Below, one piece after another: positions 24,677 through 32,697 of a stretch of DNA of 37,966 bases. Position numbers and translations under genes: made by a program. Under the pieces are notes generated by a model. The model was not told the DNA's origin and did no database searches. It saw only the letters and a list, made by a program, of their open reading frames with translations. This stretch comes from Paenibacillus helianthi (GTDB lineage Bacteria > Bacillota > Bacilli > Paenibacillales > Paenibacillaceae): NCBI RefSeq assembly GCF_001909055.1, contig NZ_LVWI01000068.1, positions 1 through 37,966 of the forward strand, given 5' to 3'. How positions within the stretch are numbered: the first letter of the stretch is position 1; the number at the start of each line of letters is the position of its first letter.

Positions 24677-25867
24677 TCATTTCCCCGGGCTGCCGTACCC
24701 TGGATAGGTAACGACAGGCCATTTCACCTTACGCAGCGCGTCCATCAGCTCAGGCCCCACGTTCAGGTTGCTGCTGACGAGTTCCTCAGGTGTGAGCGCC
24801 ATCCATTGATTCAGCGAGACGTCTGCGAAGCGGTCGCTCCTGAACATTTCCAGGAACCATAAGGTTTCTGTTCCGGTATTCTGGATATAATGTCCAAAGG
24901 CGAAGGGGACATAACCGACATCCCCGGCCCTGTAGTTGAACGTACGTGCTGCCCCGTTGCCGCCAAAGACAGTCATGCGGCCCTCTCCGGTCAAATAATA
25001 CTGCCATTCATCGTTGTTCGGATGCCAGTGCAGCTCTCGCATCGCCCCCGGCTCGATCTCAACCAGCGCTGCAGCTATCGTCCTGGAGATGGGGAAGTTT
25101 GAGCTGTCCACAATCCGCACGCTTCCGCCCGGAGTTTTCAGTGGGGGCTGGGCCAGCAGCTGATGCTTGAAGCTCAGCGGAATTTCACCGAAAGGGGACT
25201 GGACCTTTTGGCTCTGTATGGAGCCAGGAACCTGATCCTGGTAGATATAGACTTGATCCTTCGGGAGATAGTCAAAGGCCGAAGGCGGCACCCCGAAGTT
25301 AGCGGACAGCACCTCTTTTGGGGTATGGGCGAACCAGTCGGAGATGGAGAGGGTATTGAGATCGGAGAAGCTGCCATCATCAAAAACAAGTAAAAATTCG
25401 CAGCCCTCCGCCAGCCCCTGAATGGAATGGGGAATTCCCGGAGGGAAGTACCACAGATCACCCGGTCCGATGTCAGCAATGAAGTTCCGGCCATTCTGAT
25501 CTACCGCGGTAATCCTTGCACTTCCAAGCAGCATGTAGGACCATTCGGCCTGCTGATGCCAGTGCAGCTCCCGTACACCGCCCGGGGTCAGACTCATGTT
25601 GACCGCCGCAAGTGTGGTGGCAATGGGCAACTCTCTGGCCGTGACCTCTCTGGACCAGCCGCCCTGATTCAGCTGCATGTGGGCATCGGAAAAAGAAAAT
25701 TTCAGATTGGGAATGAGTCCGTTATCTGTAACTGGAGGGACTAACATATCCGGGTTCTCCCGGTCCCGCATTACATCGCGGGGGCCGAGATCTACATTAC
25801 CTGCGCCGTCACTGCGTATCGGCTGGGGGATCTTTGAGTAACTCGCTGAGTGTTCAGCGGATTCCAT
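24677..25867 (-). CDS. Bicupin oxalate decarboxylase, OxdC/OxdD family
   Basis: A 396-residue double-cupin enzyme; the family splits oxalate to formate and CO2 with Mn. Metal ligands of cupin 1: His102, His104, Glu108 (LHWHQQAE) and His147. Metal ligands of cupin 2: His280, His282, Glu287 (LHWHPNNDE) and His326; Glu340 in WFLEMF is the second-site acid. It aligns with B. subtilis OxdC at a shift of seven residues. The lid normally reading SENST reads S168-D-L-N-T172 here, so the catalytic Glu is Asp. Changes in that lid are known to shift the enzyme toward oxalate oxidase. No signal peptide. AAGGAG precedes the ATG by about 10 bases. It is a single gene, convergent with the GH3 gene. Confidence 0.9.
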   Translation of the reverse strand: MESAEHSASYSKIPQPIRSDGAGNVDLGPRDVMRDRENPDMLVPPVTDNGLIPNLKFSFSDAHMQLNQGGWSREVTARELPIATTLAAVNMSLTPGGVRELHWHQQAEWSYMLLGSARITAVDQNGRNFIADIGPGDLWYFPPGIPHSIQGLAEGCEFLLVFDDGSFSDLNTLSISDWFAHTPKEVLSANFGVPPSAFDYLPKDQVYIYQDQVPGSIQSQKVQSPFGEIPLSFKHQLLAQPPLKTPGGSVRIVDSSNFPISRTIAAALVEIEPGAMRELHWHPNNDEWQYYLTGEGRMTVFGGNGAARTFNYRAGDVGYVPFAFGHYIQNTGTETLWFLEMFRSDRFADVSLNQWMALTPEELVSSNLNVGPELMDALRKVKWPVVTYPGYGSPGK

Positions 25868-26034
25868 GGGCCTGGCTCCTTTCCTGATCGCAATCGCTCA
25901 ATAGAGAATATATGCCGTAAGGATGTTTGAAGATGCCCGCATTTCTAAAACAGTAATTGACAGAGGCCGCTTGAAGATGGATTCTTAATAGTGGACTTAT
26001 ACTTTGGAAACTTACCCGTGAAGGAGAGTATGTG

Positions 26035-26883
26035 ATGAATCAACCCGGATTTCTGCTCCAGCGATTAAGAAGAACCCCATACTCAATCCTGGCAGTATGT
26101 GCAATCATGTTATTGTCCCTGATGTCTTCAGCCGCAAAGGCGGAACCGGTGATGGGAAATCAGATCAAGCCAATACTGATTCACAATAGCTATGTGCTGT
26201 TCCCTGGCAAGCTTGCTCCCTATACGAAATCGGGGAAATTAATGGTCCCTATTCGTCCGTTCTCCATGGCGCTCGGAGCACAAATGACGTACAATGTCCC
26301 CGCGAAGAGCATCTCGGTTTCTCTCCTGGGGCAAACTGTGAATCATATCAGAGCCGGGCAGATTTCAGCTGAAACCGGGGAGGGAAGGGCAATTTCCCTT
26401 GAAGTAGCACCAGAGCTGCGTGAAGGTGTGCTATTTGTTCCCATAAGCCCTGTGCTGGGAGCTCTGAAGTCCGTCCGCTGGGAGAACATGGGCAATAATA
26501 TCAACCGGTATACGCTGTCGATACAAGGCAGAATGGGCGTGACATTGCCGCAGACGGGACCTTGGCTGAGCGTTACACCATTTACTGGCGTTTCCGGAGA
26601 GAACTACAATCCTTTTTATCCGGTGGTATTAACCCAGGATTCATCCGGCAAGGGGTACCGGCTAAACCTTAGTGTGATCAATACATCCGGGTTCGACATT
26701 CCGAAGGCAAGCTCGGAACTGGTGCTGGTGGCTGTGGATAGCCAAGGTCAAGCCATTGTACGCAGAGTCCCTGGCCCGTCCGTTCAGACACCCAAGGCTG
26801 CGGCATTATCCGTTACAGCCGACATTCCATCCGCCGCCCAGTATGTCATTTACAATTCAAGAACAGTGAGTAAAGGGCAATAA
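26035..26883 (+). CDS. Secreted protein with copper-amine-oxidase-N-like domain
   Basis: A 282-residue exported protein. The signal peptide is about 1-38 (hydrophobic core AVCAIMLLSLMSS, cleavage near AKAEP). Residues about 45-165 resemble the copper-amine-oxidase N-terminal/stalk domain common in Paenibacillus secreted proteins: LMVPIRPFSMALGAQMTYN, SISVSLLGQTV, LFVPISPVLGAL, SVRWE. This domain is not catalytic. The C-terminal ~115 residues look beta-rich and unfamiliar. ATG 26035 lies eight bases after AAGGAG; GTG 26032 is an alternative. The methyltransferase gene follows closely. Function is unknown. Confidence 0.75.
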   Translation: MNQPGFLLQRLRRTPYSILAVCAIMLLSLMSSAAKAEPVMGNQIKPILIHNSYVLFPGKLAPYTKSGKLMVPIRPFSMALGAQMTYNVPAKSISVSLLGQTVNHIRAGQISAETGEGRAISLEVAPELREGVLFVPISPVLGALKSVRWENMGNNINRYTLSIQGRMGVTLPQTGPWLSVTPFTGVSGENYNPFYPVVLTQDSSGKGYRLNLSVINTSGFDIPKASSELVLVAVDSQGQAIVRRVPGPSVQTPKAAALSVTADIPSAAQYVIYNSRTVSKGQ

Positions 26884-26927
26884 CAGTAATATTTATGAGA
26901 AGATTACAGAGAGCAGGGTATACACAT

Positions 26928-28484
26928 ATGACAGACAGCGGACAAGAACGCTACCGCTTCAGCGAAGCGCCGATATGGGAGCTGCAGCGCAAATATTATG
27001 AAGAACTGGGTATGCAAGCCTGGAAGAACGACCAGGTTCCCCAGTATATAACGAGCAATCCGATGATTGGAACGGGCTATGCAGAGATGATCTTTGGCTT
27101 TCTGCAGGACCGGGCGGCGATGGGGCAGACGGCAGAGCCGGTGATTATTCTGGAGCTGGGTGCGGGGGCAGGACGCCTTGCGTTCCATGTGCTGCAGAAG
27201 CTGTGTGAATTAATCGATTATGCAGGGCTGACCCTTCCTCCATTTACTTATGTCATGAGCGATCTTCCCTGGAAAAATATCACCGGCTGGCAGCAGCATC
27301 CCGGCCTGATTCCATTTGCTCAGCAGGGTATCCTTGATTTCGCGCGTTTCGATGCCGTTGCGGATACAGAGCTGCATTTGACACAGAGCGGAAAGGTGAT
27401 TATACCGGGAACGCTTGAGCAGCCGCTGATGGTCATTGCCAACTACTTTTTTGACAGTATCCCGCAGGAGCTGCTCTATGTGGATGAAGGGAAAATATAC
27501 GAATGCGAGGTATCCCTGAAGTACCCGGAGCAGTCAGCCACCATGGGCCCTTCAGAAGTGCTCAGGGATCTTATCCCGGAATATTACTACCGCCGTGCAG
27601 AGGGCTACGAAGAGAAGTCATACCCGTACCGCGATGTGATCGCCTTCTATCAGGAAAAGATGGAGGATGCGCATGTCCTCTTCCCTGCGGCTGCGCTGGG
27701 ATGTATGGAGCGGCTGAGTGCGCTGTCCGTGGCGGGCTTTCTGCTGCTGACCGCCGATAAAGGCGATCACCGGCCGGAGAACTGGGAGTATGCCGAGCCG
27801 CCGAAGCTGATTCATCATGGCAGCATCTCGCTAACCGCCAACTATCATGCGCTGGTGTGTTATTTTGAACAAAAAGGTGCAATATCTTCATTTACCGAGC
27901 ATCATTACAAGAATCTGAACGTTGGCTGCATCTATATGCTGGAAGAGCCGATGCGCCATGTCCAGGCCCGCTTGGCCTACCGCAGATTTATCGAGCGCTT
28001 TGGTCCGGATGATTTCTTCAGCCTGAAGCTATGGATCGATCAGAATTTTGATACCATCGGAATGCAGCAGATCCTGGCCTTCTGGCGGTTGGGCGGCTAT
28101 GATGCGGAGCTGTTCATTCAGACTGCGGAGCGGATCTCCAGCCTGTTGGAGGATGCCAGTGACGAGGAGATTCTTGATCTGAAGCTGGGGATCGACCGGA
28201 TGTGGACAGGCTTCTACCCGATGCCGCAGAAATACGATTTGGCCCTGGATAGCGGTCTGCTGCTGTTTGAGATGGGATTGTATGAGGATTCCCGGCGCTT
28301 CCTTACGCAATCGTTGAAGGAGACGGAAGACGAGCCTGTGGTTACAGTTCTCTACTGCCTGGCGATCTGCAGCTATGAGCTTGAGGATCTGGAAGCTGCG
28401 CTGGAGTATACCCGGCAGGCGCTGGTTCTTGCGCCGGAGCATGAGGAAGCACTGGATCTGCTGGCGGCACTTAGCGGGGACTGA
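26928..28484 (+). CDS. SAM-dependent methyltransferase with C-terminal TPR
   Basis: A 518-residue protein. The N-terminal part has a SAM-binding motif ILELGAGAGRLAFHVLQKL (about 71-89) and ANYFFDSIPQELL (about 178-190), which resembles MidA/NDUFAF7-type methyltransferases; that family methylates protein arginines. The last ~90 residues contain two TPR-like helix pairs (LLLFEMGLYEDSRRFLTQSL, then CLAICSYELEDLEAALEYTRQAL), suggesting a protein partner. ATG 26928 has a weak AGCAGG site; an upstream in-frame ATG at 26895 adds 11 residues and has none. No signal peptide. Target unknown. Confidence 0.75.
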   Translation: MTDSGQERYRFSEAPIWELQRKYYEELGMQAWKNDQVPQYITSNPMIGTGYAEMIFGFLQDRAAMGQTAEPVIILELGAGAGRLAFHVLQKLCELIDYAGLTLPPFTYVMSDLPWKNITGWQQHPGLIPFAQQGILDFARFDAVADTELHLTQSGKVIIPGTLEQPLMVIANYFFDSIPQELLYVDEGKIYECEVSLKYPEQSATMGPSEVLRDLIPEYYYRRAEGYEEKSYPYRDVIAFYQEKMEDAHVLFPAAALGCMERLSALSVAGFLLLTADKGDHRPENWEYAEPPKLIHHGSISLTANYHALVCYFEQKGAISSFTEHHYKNLNVGCIYMLEEPMRHVQARLAYRRFIERFGPDDFFSLKLWIDQNFDTIGMQQILAFWRLGGYDAELFIQTAERISSLLEDASDEEILDLKLGIDRMWTGFYPMPQKYDLALDSGLLLFEMGLYEDSRRFLTQSLKETEDEPVVTVLYCLAICSYELEDLEAALEYTRQALVLAPEHEEALDLLAALSGD

Positions 28485-28507
28485 TGCCTGCTTTACATTA
28501 CGGTTGT

Positions 28508-28536
28508 TTTTTGGTAATAATATAAGCAATTATAAT
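28508..28536 (+). promoter_or_regulatory. Promoter ahead of the T-box leader
   Basis: A perfect TATAAT (28531-28536) with a weak TTTTGG (28508-28513) 17 bp upstream. It puts the transcript start near 28543, just before the first conserved T-box stem elements. Confidence 0.5.
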
Positions 28537-28542
28537 GAAACG

Positions 28543-28832
28543 CAATGAAGAGAAGAGTAGATATATCCATTCTTTCACAGAGAGCTCCGGACGCTGAAAA
28601 GGGGCAAAGATCGGTGTATTGAACCAAGTCTCTGAGCGGCGTATCGGAACGGGCTGATGAAGCTGGGGATGGTACGACAGGAGCTCCTGTTACAGAGCTA
28701 GAGTATAAGCCTGGCCTGCCCGGCAATGCCGTACTCGATGAGATTAATATGGCGACATATTAATAAACCTGGGGTGGTACCGCGAGAATCTCGTCCCCAA
28801 GACCATACGTCTTGGAGGTGAGGTTCTTTTTT
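28543..28832 (+). promoter_or_regulatory. T-box riboswitch with CAA (Gln) specifier
   Basis: The leader holds the stem I purine-rich start GAAGAGAAGAGTAG, AGAGAG at 28580-28585, and the specifier context GAAC-CAA-GTCTCTGAG with CAA at 28625-28627. It also holds the T-box GGGTGGTACCGCG at 28772-28784. A terminator hairpin ends in a T run (28784-28832), with GTCCCCAAGAC and GTCTTGGAGG in its stem. T-boxes read the matching uncharged tRNA and antiterminate. CAA names tRNA-Gln, in agreement with the glutaminyl-tRNA synthetase behind it. The specifier was located by eye from conserved neighbours, not by folding. Confidence 0.85.
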
Positions 28833-28885
28833 GCATGGGCAAAGGTTCGTAAAAGCGGTAATCACATACACAGGAGGTTTGGGCC

Positions 28886-30571
28886 ATGGGTAATGACTTG
28901 GAAGCTGCGGCAGCGGAGAATTATATGGATAAGCTGATCCGGGAAGATATAGAGGCCGGAATCTACAGCAGAGAGATCTGCACAAGGTTCCCTCCGGAAC
29001 CAAACGGGTATCTGCATATCGGCAGTGCGTTCGCCATTCACACCAATTACGGGATAGCACAAAAATATGGCGGAACCTTTCATCTGCGCTTCGACGATAC
29101 GAATCCGCTCAAAGAGGATATGGAATATGTTCAAGCGATCATCCGGGATATCGAATGGCTGGGCTGCAATCCGGGAGTGCATATCTACTACGGCTCGGAC
29201 TATTCGGAGCGCATCTACAGCAGCGCGCTGGACTTGATCCGTAAAGGTAAAGCCTATGTCTGCGATTTATCACCGGAAGAGGTGACCGCCTATAGAGGTA
29301 CACTTACGGAACCGGGGAAGGACAGCCCTTACAGGGAACGGTCCGTGGAGGAGAATCTCCGGTTATTCAGCGGGATGAGAGAAGGGATGTACCCCACCGG
29401 CTCCCGGGTGCTGCGGGCCAAAATCAATATGGCTTCACCTAATATCAATCTGCGTGATCCGGTGCTGTACAGAATTATTCATGCGGAGCATTACCGTACA
29501 GGGGATGCGTGGTGTATTTATCCGATGTATGATTTCGCCCACCCGATTCAGGATGCCATTGAAGGCATCACCCATTCTTTATGCTCGCTTGAATTTAAGG
29601 ATCACCGGCCGCTCTATGATTGGGTGCTGGAGGAATTGGGAGTTGAAGAAGCGCCCAGGCAAAGGGAGTTCGGCAGGGTCAACCTGACGGGTGTCGTCAC
29701 CAGCAAGAGGTATCTCAGAGCACTGGTGGCGGGGAACTATGTGGACGGCTGGGATGATCCGCGGCTGCCCACCTTGCGGGGGCTGCGGAGACGGGGCTTC
29801 ACCCCCGGGAGCATCAAGGGCTTTGTCCATGAGATCGGGATGGTTAGGAACCAGACGATGGTGGATTTCTCCATGCTGGAGCACTGCCTGAGACAGGATC
29901 TAAAGGCCAGTGTACCGAGTATTATGGCCGTGCTCGAGCCGCTGAAGGTCGTAATTACCAACTACGAACCGGAGGAGACAGAATGGCTGACCCTTGCCAA
30001 TAATAGCGAAAATGCGGAGCTGGGCGAGAGGGCGGTGCCGTTCTCCGGTGTAGTCTACATGGAGCGTGAAGATTTCATGGCGGAACCTTCTCCGGGGTTC
30101 CGTAGGCTGACTTTGGGCGGCGAAGTGCGGCTGAAGGGGGCCTATATCATTAGATGTAATGAAGTAATTCGAGATGAAGCTACCGGTGAGATCAGCGAGC
30201 TCCGCTGTACCTACGATCCACTGACGAAAAGCGGCGGGGCCCTTAGCGGGCGTAAGGTGAAAGGCACAATCCATTGGGTTTCGGCCTGTCACGGCATACC
30301 GGCGGAAGTGTACCTGTATGAAAAGCTGCTGGAAGACAACGATGGCCCCAAGGCAGAAGGCGAAACCTGGGAGGCGTACTTGAATCCCGATTCTATAAAG
30401 CTTATGAAGAATTGCCTGTTGGAGCCTTATGCGGCTAATGCCAAGTCTGAAGACAAATTCCAATTTATGCGCCAAGGCTACTTTTGCGTAGACAACAAGC
30501 TGACCCGTGAAGATCGGCTGGTGTTCAACCGCATCGTTCCACTGAAGGATACGTGGAAGGGCGGGAAATAA
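28886..30571 (+). CDS. glnS: Glutaminyl-tRNA synthetase
   Basis: A 561-residue class Ic synthetase that charges tRNA-Gln. The N-terminal catalytic fold has RFPPEPNGYLHIG (about 35-46), LRFDDTNP, CSLEFKDHRPLYDWVLEEL and FGRVNLTGVVTSKRYL. The C-terminal anticodon-binding beta-barrels have YMEREDF, GGEVRLKGAYIIRC, CTYDPLTKSGG and KGTIHWVS. These are GlnRS rather than GluRS features, and the T-box specifier agrees. The HIGH box is HIGS (44-47), and the KMSKS equivalent is VTSKR where VMSKR is usual. Most Bacillota make Gln-tRNA by amidation, so GlnRS is an acquired gene in this lineage. No YqeY-like extension is present. AGGAGG precedes the ATG. Confidence 0.9.
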   Translation: MGNDLEAAAAENYMDKLIREDIEAGIYSREICTRFPPEPNGYLHIGSAFAIHTNYGIAQKYGGTFHLRFDDTNPLKEDMEYVQAIIRDIEWLGCNPGVHIYYGSDYSERIYSSALDLIRKGKAYVCDLSPEEVTAYRGTLTEPGKDSPYRERSVEENLRLFSGMREGMYPTGSRVLRAKINMASPNINLRDPVLYRIIHAEHYRTGDAWCIYPMYDFAHPIQDAIEGITHSLCSLEFKDHRPLYDWVLEELGVEEAPRQREFGRVNLTGVVTSKRYLRALVAGNYVDGWDDPRLPTLRGLRRRGFTPGSIKGFVHEIGMVRNQTMVDFSMLEHCLRQDLKASVPSIMAVLEPLKVVITNYEPEETEWLTLANNSENAELGERAVPFSGVVYMEREDFMAEPSPGFRRLTLGGEVRLKGAYIIRCNEVIRDEATGEISELRCTYDPLTKSGGALSGRKVKGTIHWVSACHGIPAEVYLYEKLLEDNDGPKAEGETWEAYLNPDSIKLMKNCLLEPYAANAKSEDKFQFMRQGYFCVDNKLTREDRLVFNRIVPLKDTWKGGK

Positions 30572-30607
30572 GCGGCAACATATTTTCTTCACAGGTATAA
30601 AAAAGCG

Positions 30608-30655
30608 GCGGGCGAGTGAAGGGGGTGACCCTGAATCTTGCTCGTTTTGTTTTGA
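30608..30655 (+). terminator. Terminator after glnS (repeat family)
   Basis: GCGGGCGAGTG at 30608, an inner GGG/CCC hairpin, then CTCG at 30641-30644 and TTTTGTTTT. A close relative lies at 35895-35940. The stem here is imperfect. Confidence 0.6.
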
Positions 30656-30726
30656 GTATGCCCGGAAAAATGCAGGTTCTAGGACGGTCGTATCATGTAG
30701 ATGAAAGACAAATAGAGTTAAGGGCT

Positions 30727-30753
30727 TAATTATTTGGATATTTTTTCCGATAA
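30727..30753 (+). promoter_or_regulatory. Sigma-D-like promoter ahead of the Maf-SLH operon
   Basis: TAAT (30727-30730), exactly 15 bp, TCCGATAA (30746-30753). The flagellar sigma-D consensus is TAAA-N15-GCCGATAA, so there is one mismatch in each element. It lies 100 bp before the start codon in a 280-bp gap that otherwise shows only the glnS terminator and A+T-rich sequence. Confidence 0.5.
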
Positions 30754-30852
30754 AATATGACAGATGTACGAGTAGAACTTAAGAATATTGGACTGTAAAT
30801 TTGCTACTAATTGACTATTTATTAACAATTAAGATAGGAGTGCAAGGTACAT

Positions 30853-32697
30853 ATGACTCAAGGTAATCAGAGATTTAATATGGAAACGCGGTTTCCTCGC
30901 TTGTTGGAATTGAAAGCGGGCCAAAGCTGTAAAATCACTCCTTCCGCTACCGGAGAAGAGACTTTAATGTTATATAAGAACGGGCGTCATGCTTTTATTC
31001 ACAATCCTGAAGGTCCTATTAAGGAAGCGTTGGCTTGGACCGAGCAATTTCAGGAGTTAAAGCCGGATACGCATGTTATTTTTTTTGGCGTAGGACTTGG
31101 ATACCATATTCAGGAGTTATTGCGTCGGCATCCCGGTCTTCATTTTTCATTGATAGAGCCCAGTGTTGAGATTATGCACGCATTTTTAGAACACTCATCG
31201 TATAAAGATTGGTTTCTCACATCCCGTGTGGAGGAGATTATGGCTGACGAATCTTTCACTAGAAATATTCCTGTTCTTTCAAAATTGATAGACCGTGTAT
31301 CCAGAATTCTGGTGGTTGTCTGGCATACTTACCCGGCAATGTTTCCAGAGGAGCTTAGACGGTTTAATGAGTCAGTTCAACAATTGGTCAGTTATAAGCA
31401 GGAGAAGATGAAGGTTACACATCACTATGAGAAGGAATGGGCTTTGAACAGCATTCATAACTTTCCTTACATACTAGATACACCGAATTTTCTTGAAACC
31501 GGGAAAGAGCATATCCAAGGGAAGCCGGTCATTATTGTGGCAGCTGGTCCCTCGCTGAATGAAGAAATTGAAAATTTACGGCTTATTAAGGAGCAAGGTT
31601 TGGCTTATATTTTTTCAGTTGGATCAGCAGTTAATGCTCTGATTGAACAAGGTATATACCCTCATGGAACTTTCAGTTACGATCCCAATATCTATAATGT
31701 GGATGTTGTCCAGAAAATCATAGATCAACAAATTACATCCATACCTCTAATCTTTGGCAGCACTGTAGGAAGACATACTGTTGACGACTATACAGGTTCT
31801 AAACAGCATCTTATTATCTCCCAGGATGTACTCTCTACGGAATTGCTTAGGAATGTGAAAGATAAACCCCTGGAAATTATTAACGACGCCCCCTCAGTTG
31901 CAGTTATTGCAATACAGTGCTTTATACGCATGAAAGCAAGCAAAATCATTTTGGTCGGTCAAAACTTCGCTTATCGCAACTCTGAATACTATGCTGCCGG
32001 AGTTACCAATTCTAAAGGATATCCTTTTATGGAGAGCTTGCCCCAAGTTCCTGATGTTCACGGATCTATGGTTATAAGTCATCCTTCTTTTATTCAAATG
32101 AAAGCAGAAATGGAGTTATACATACGCTTGAGCAAAGGTGTGGAATTTATCAACACTACACTAGATGGGGCGAACATTGCAGGAACCGTATTCATGCTTT
32201 TAAAGGATTTGATTAGTCATGAACTCTCTGAGCGAGTGGTGAATACCTCTTGGCTAACCGATGAGCATGCTTTGGAATATGATCAGGAGTTGTTGAAGCG
32301 GCGTATCCAAGAGCTTGAGCAATCCGGTGAACAATTTCAGGTTGTGTTTGACCAGACAGAGCAGCTATTAATAGCGTTGGGACAACTGGTTAGAGATAAA
32401 AGGACGGAAGAAATTACACTGACATTGACTCGATTTGATTATACATTTGCTGAACTGGTGAAGAACAGGTACTTTCAAATTTATGCTTTACCGCGAAATC
32501 GGATGAATTATGAATTGTTATATAGTAAAACGAGTTTGATACAAAATGATCCGGAGCCACTCAGCAAAGCTGAAAAGGTTCTTCAGTATTTTGGTGATTT
32601 CATTTGGGCCTGCAAGGTGGACTGTCATCAATCCAGACCCATTTTTGATCGTTTTCATAAATCCATCTTAAATAAGGAGAATAATTATGCCGAGTAA
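30853..32697 (+). CDS. Maf-family (DUF115/MptE-like) glycosyltransferase
   Basis: A 614-residue cytoplasmic protein. The N-terminal region includes HVIFFGVGLGYHIQELL (about 74-90) and FSLIEPS. The DUF115 core (about 205-385) includes PVIIVAAGPSLNEEIENL, YIFSVGSAVNALIEQGIYP, FSYDPN and KIILVGQNFAY. The C-terminus is helical. Motility accessory factors of this family transfer nonulosonic (pseudaminic/legionaminic) acids to flagellin in other bacteria. Here the partner is not flagellin: the next gene, overlapping by 11 bases, is an SLH surface protein. I infer that it glycosylates that protein. ATG 30853 follows a GGAG at about 13 bases. The sigma-D-like promoter at 30727 fits a motility or surface link. 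Confidence 0.85.
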   Translation: MTQGNQRFNMETRFPRLLELKAGQSCKITPSATGEETLMLYKNGRHAFIHNPEGPIKEALAWTEQFQELKPDTHVIFFGVGLGYHIQELLRRHPGLHFSLIEPSVEIMHAFLEHSSYKDWFLTSRVEEIMADESFTRNIPVLSKLIDRVSRILVVVWHTYPAMFPEELRRFNESVQQLVSYKQEKMKVTHHYEKEWALNSIHNFPYILDTPNFLETGKEHIQGKPVIIVAAGPSLNEEIENLRLIKEQGLAYIFSVGSAVNALIEQGIYPHGTFSYDPNIYNVDVVQKIIDQQITSIPLIFGSTVGRHTVDDYTGSKQHLIISQDVLSTELLRNVKDKPLEIINDAPSVAVIAIQCFIRMKASKIILVGQNFAYRNSEYYAAGVTNSKGYPFMESLPQVPDVHGSMVISHPSFIQMKAEMELYIRLSKGVEFINTTLDGANIAGTVFMLLKDLISHELSERVVNTSWLTDEHALEYDQELLKRRIQELEQSGEQFQVVFDQTEQLLIALGQLVRDKRTEEITLTLTRFDYTFAELVKNRYFQIYALPRNRMNYELLYSKTSLIQNDPEPLSKAEKVLQYFGDFIWACKVDCHQSRPIFDRFHKSILNKENNYAE

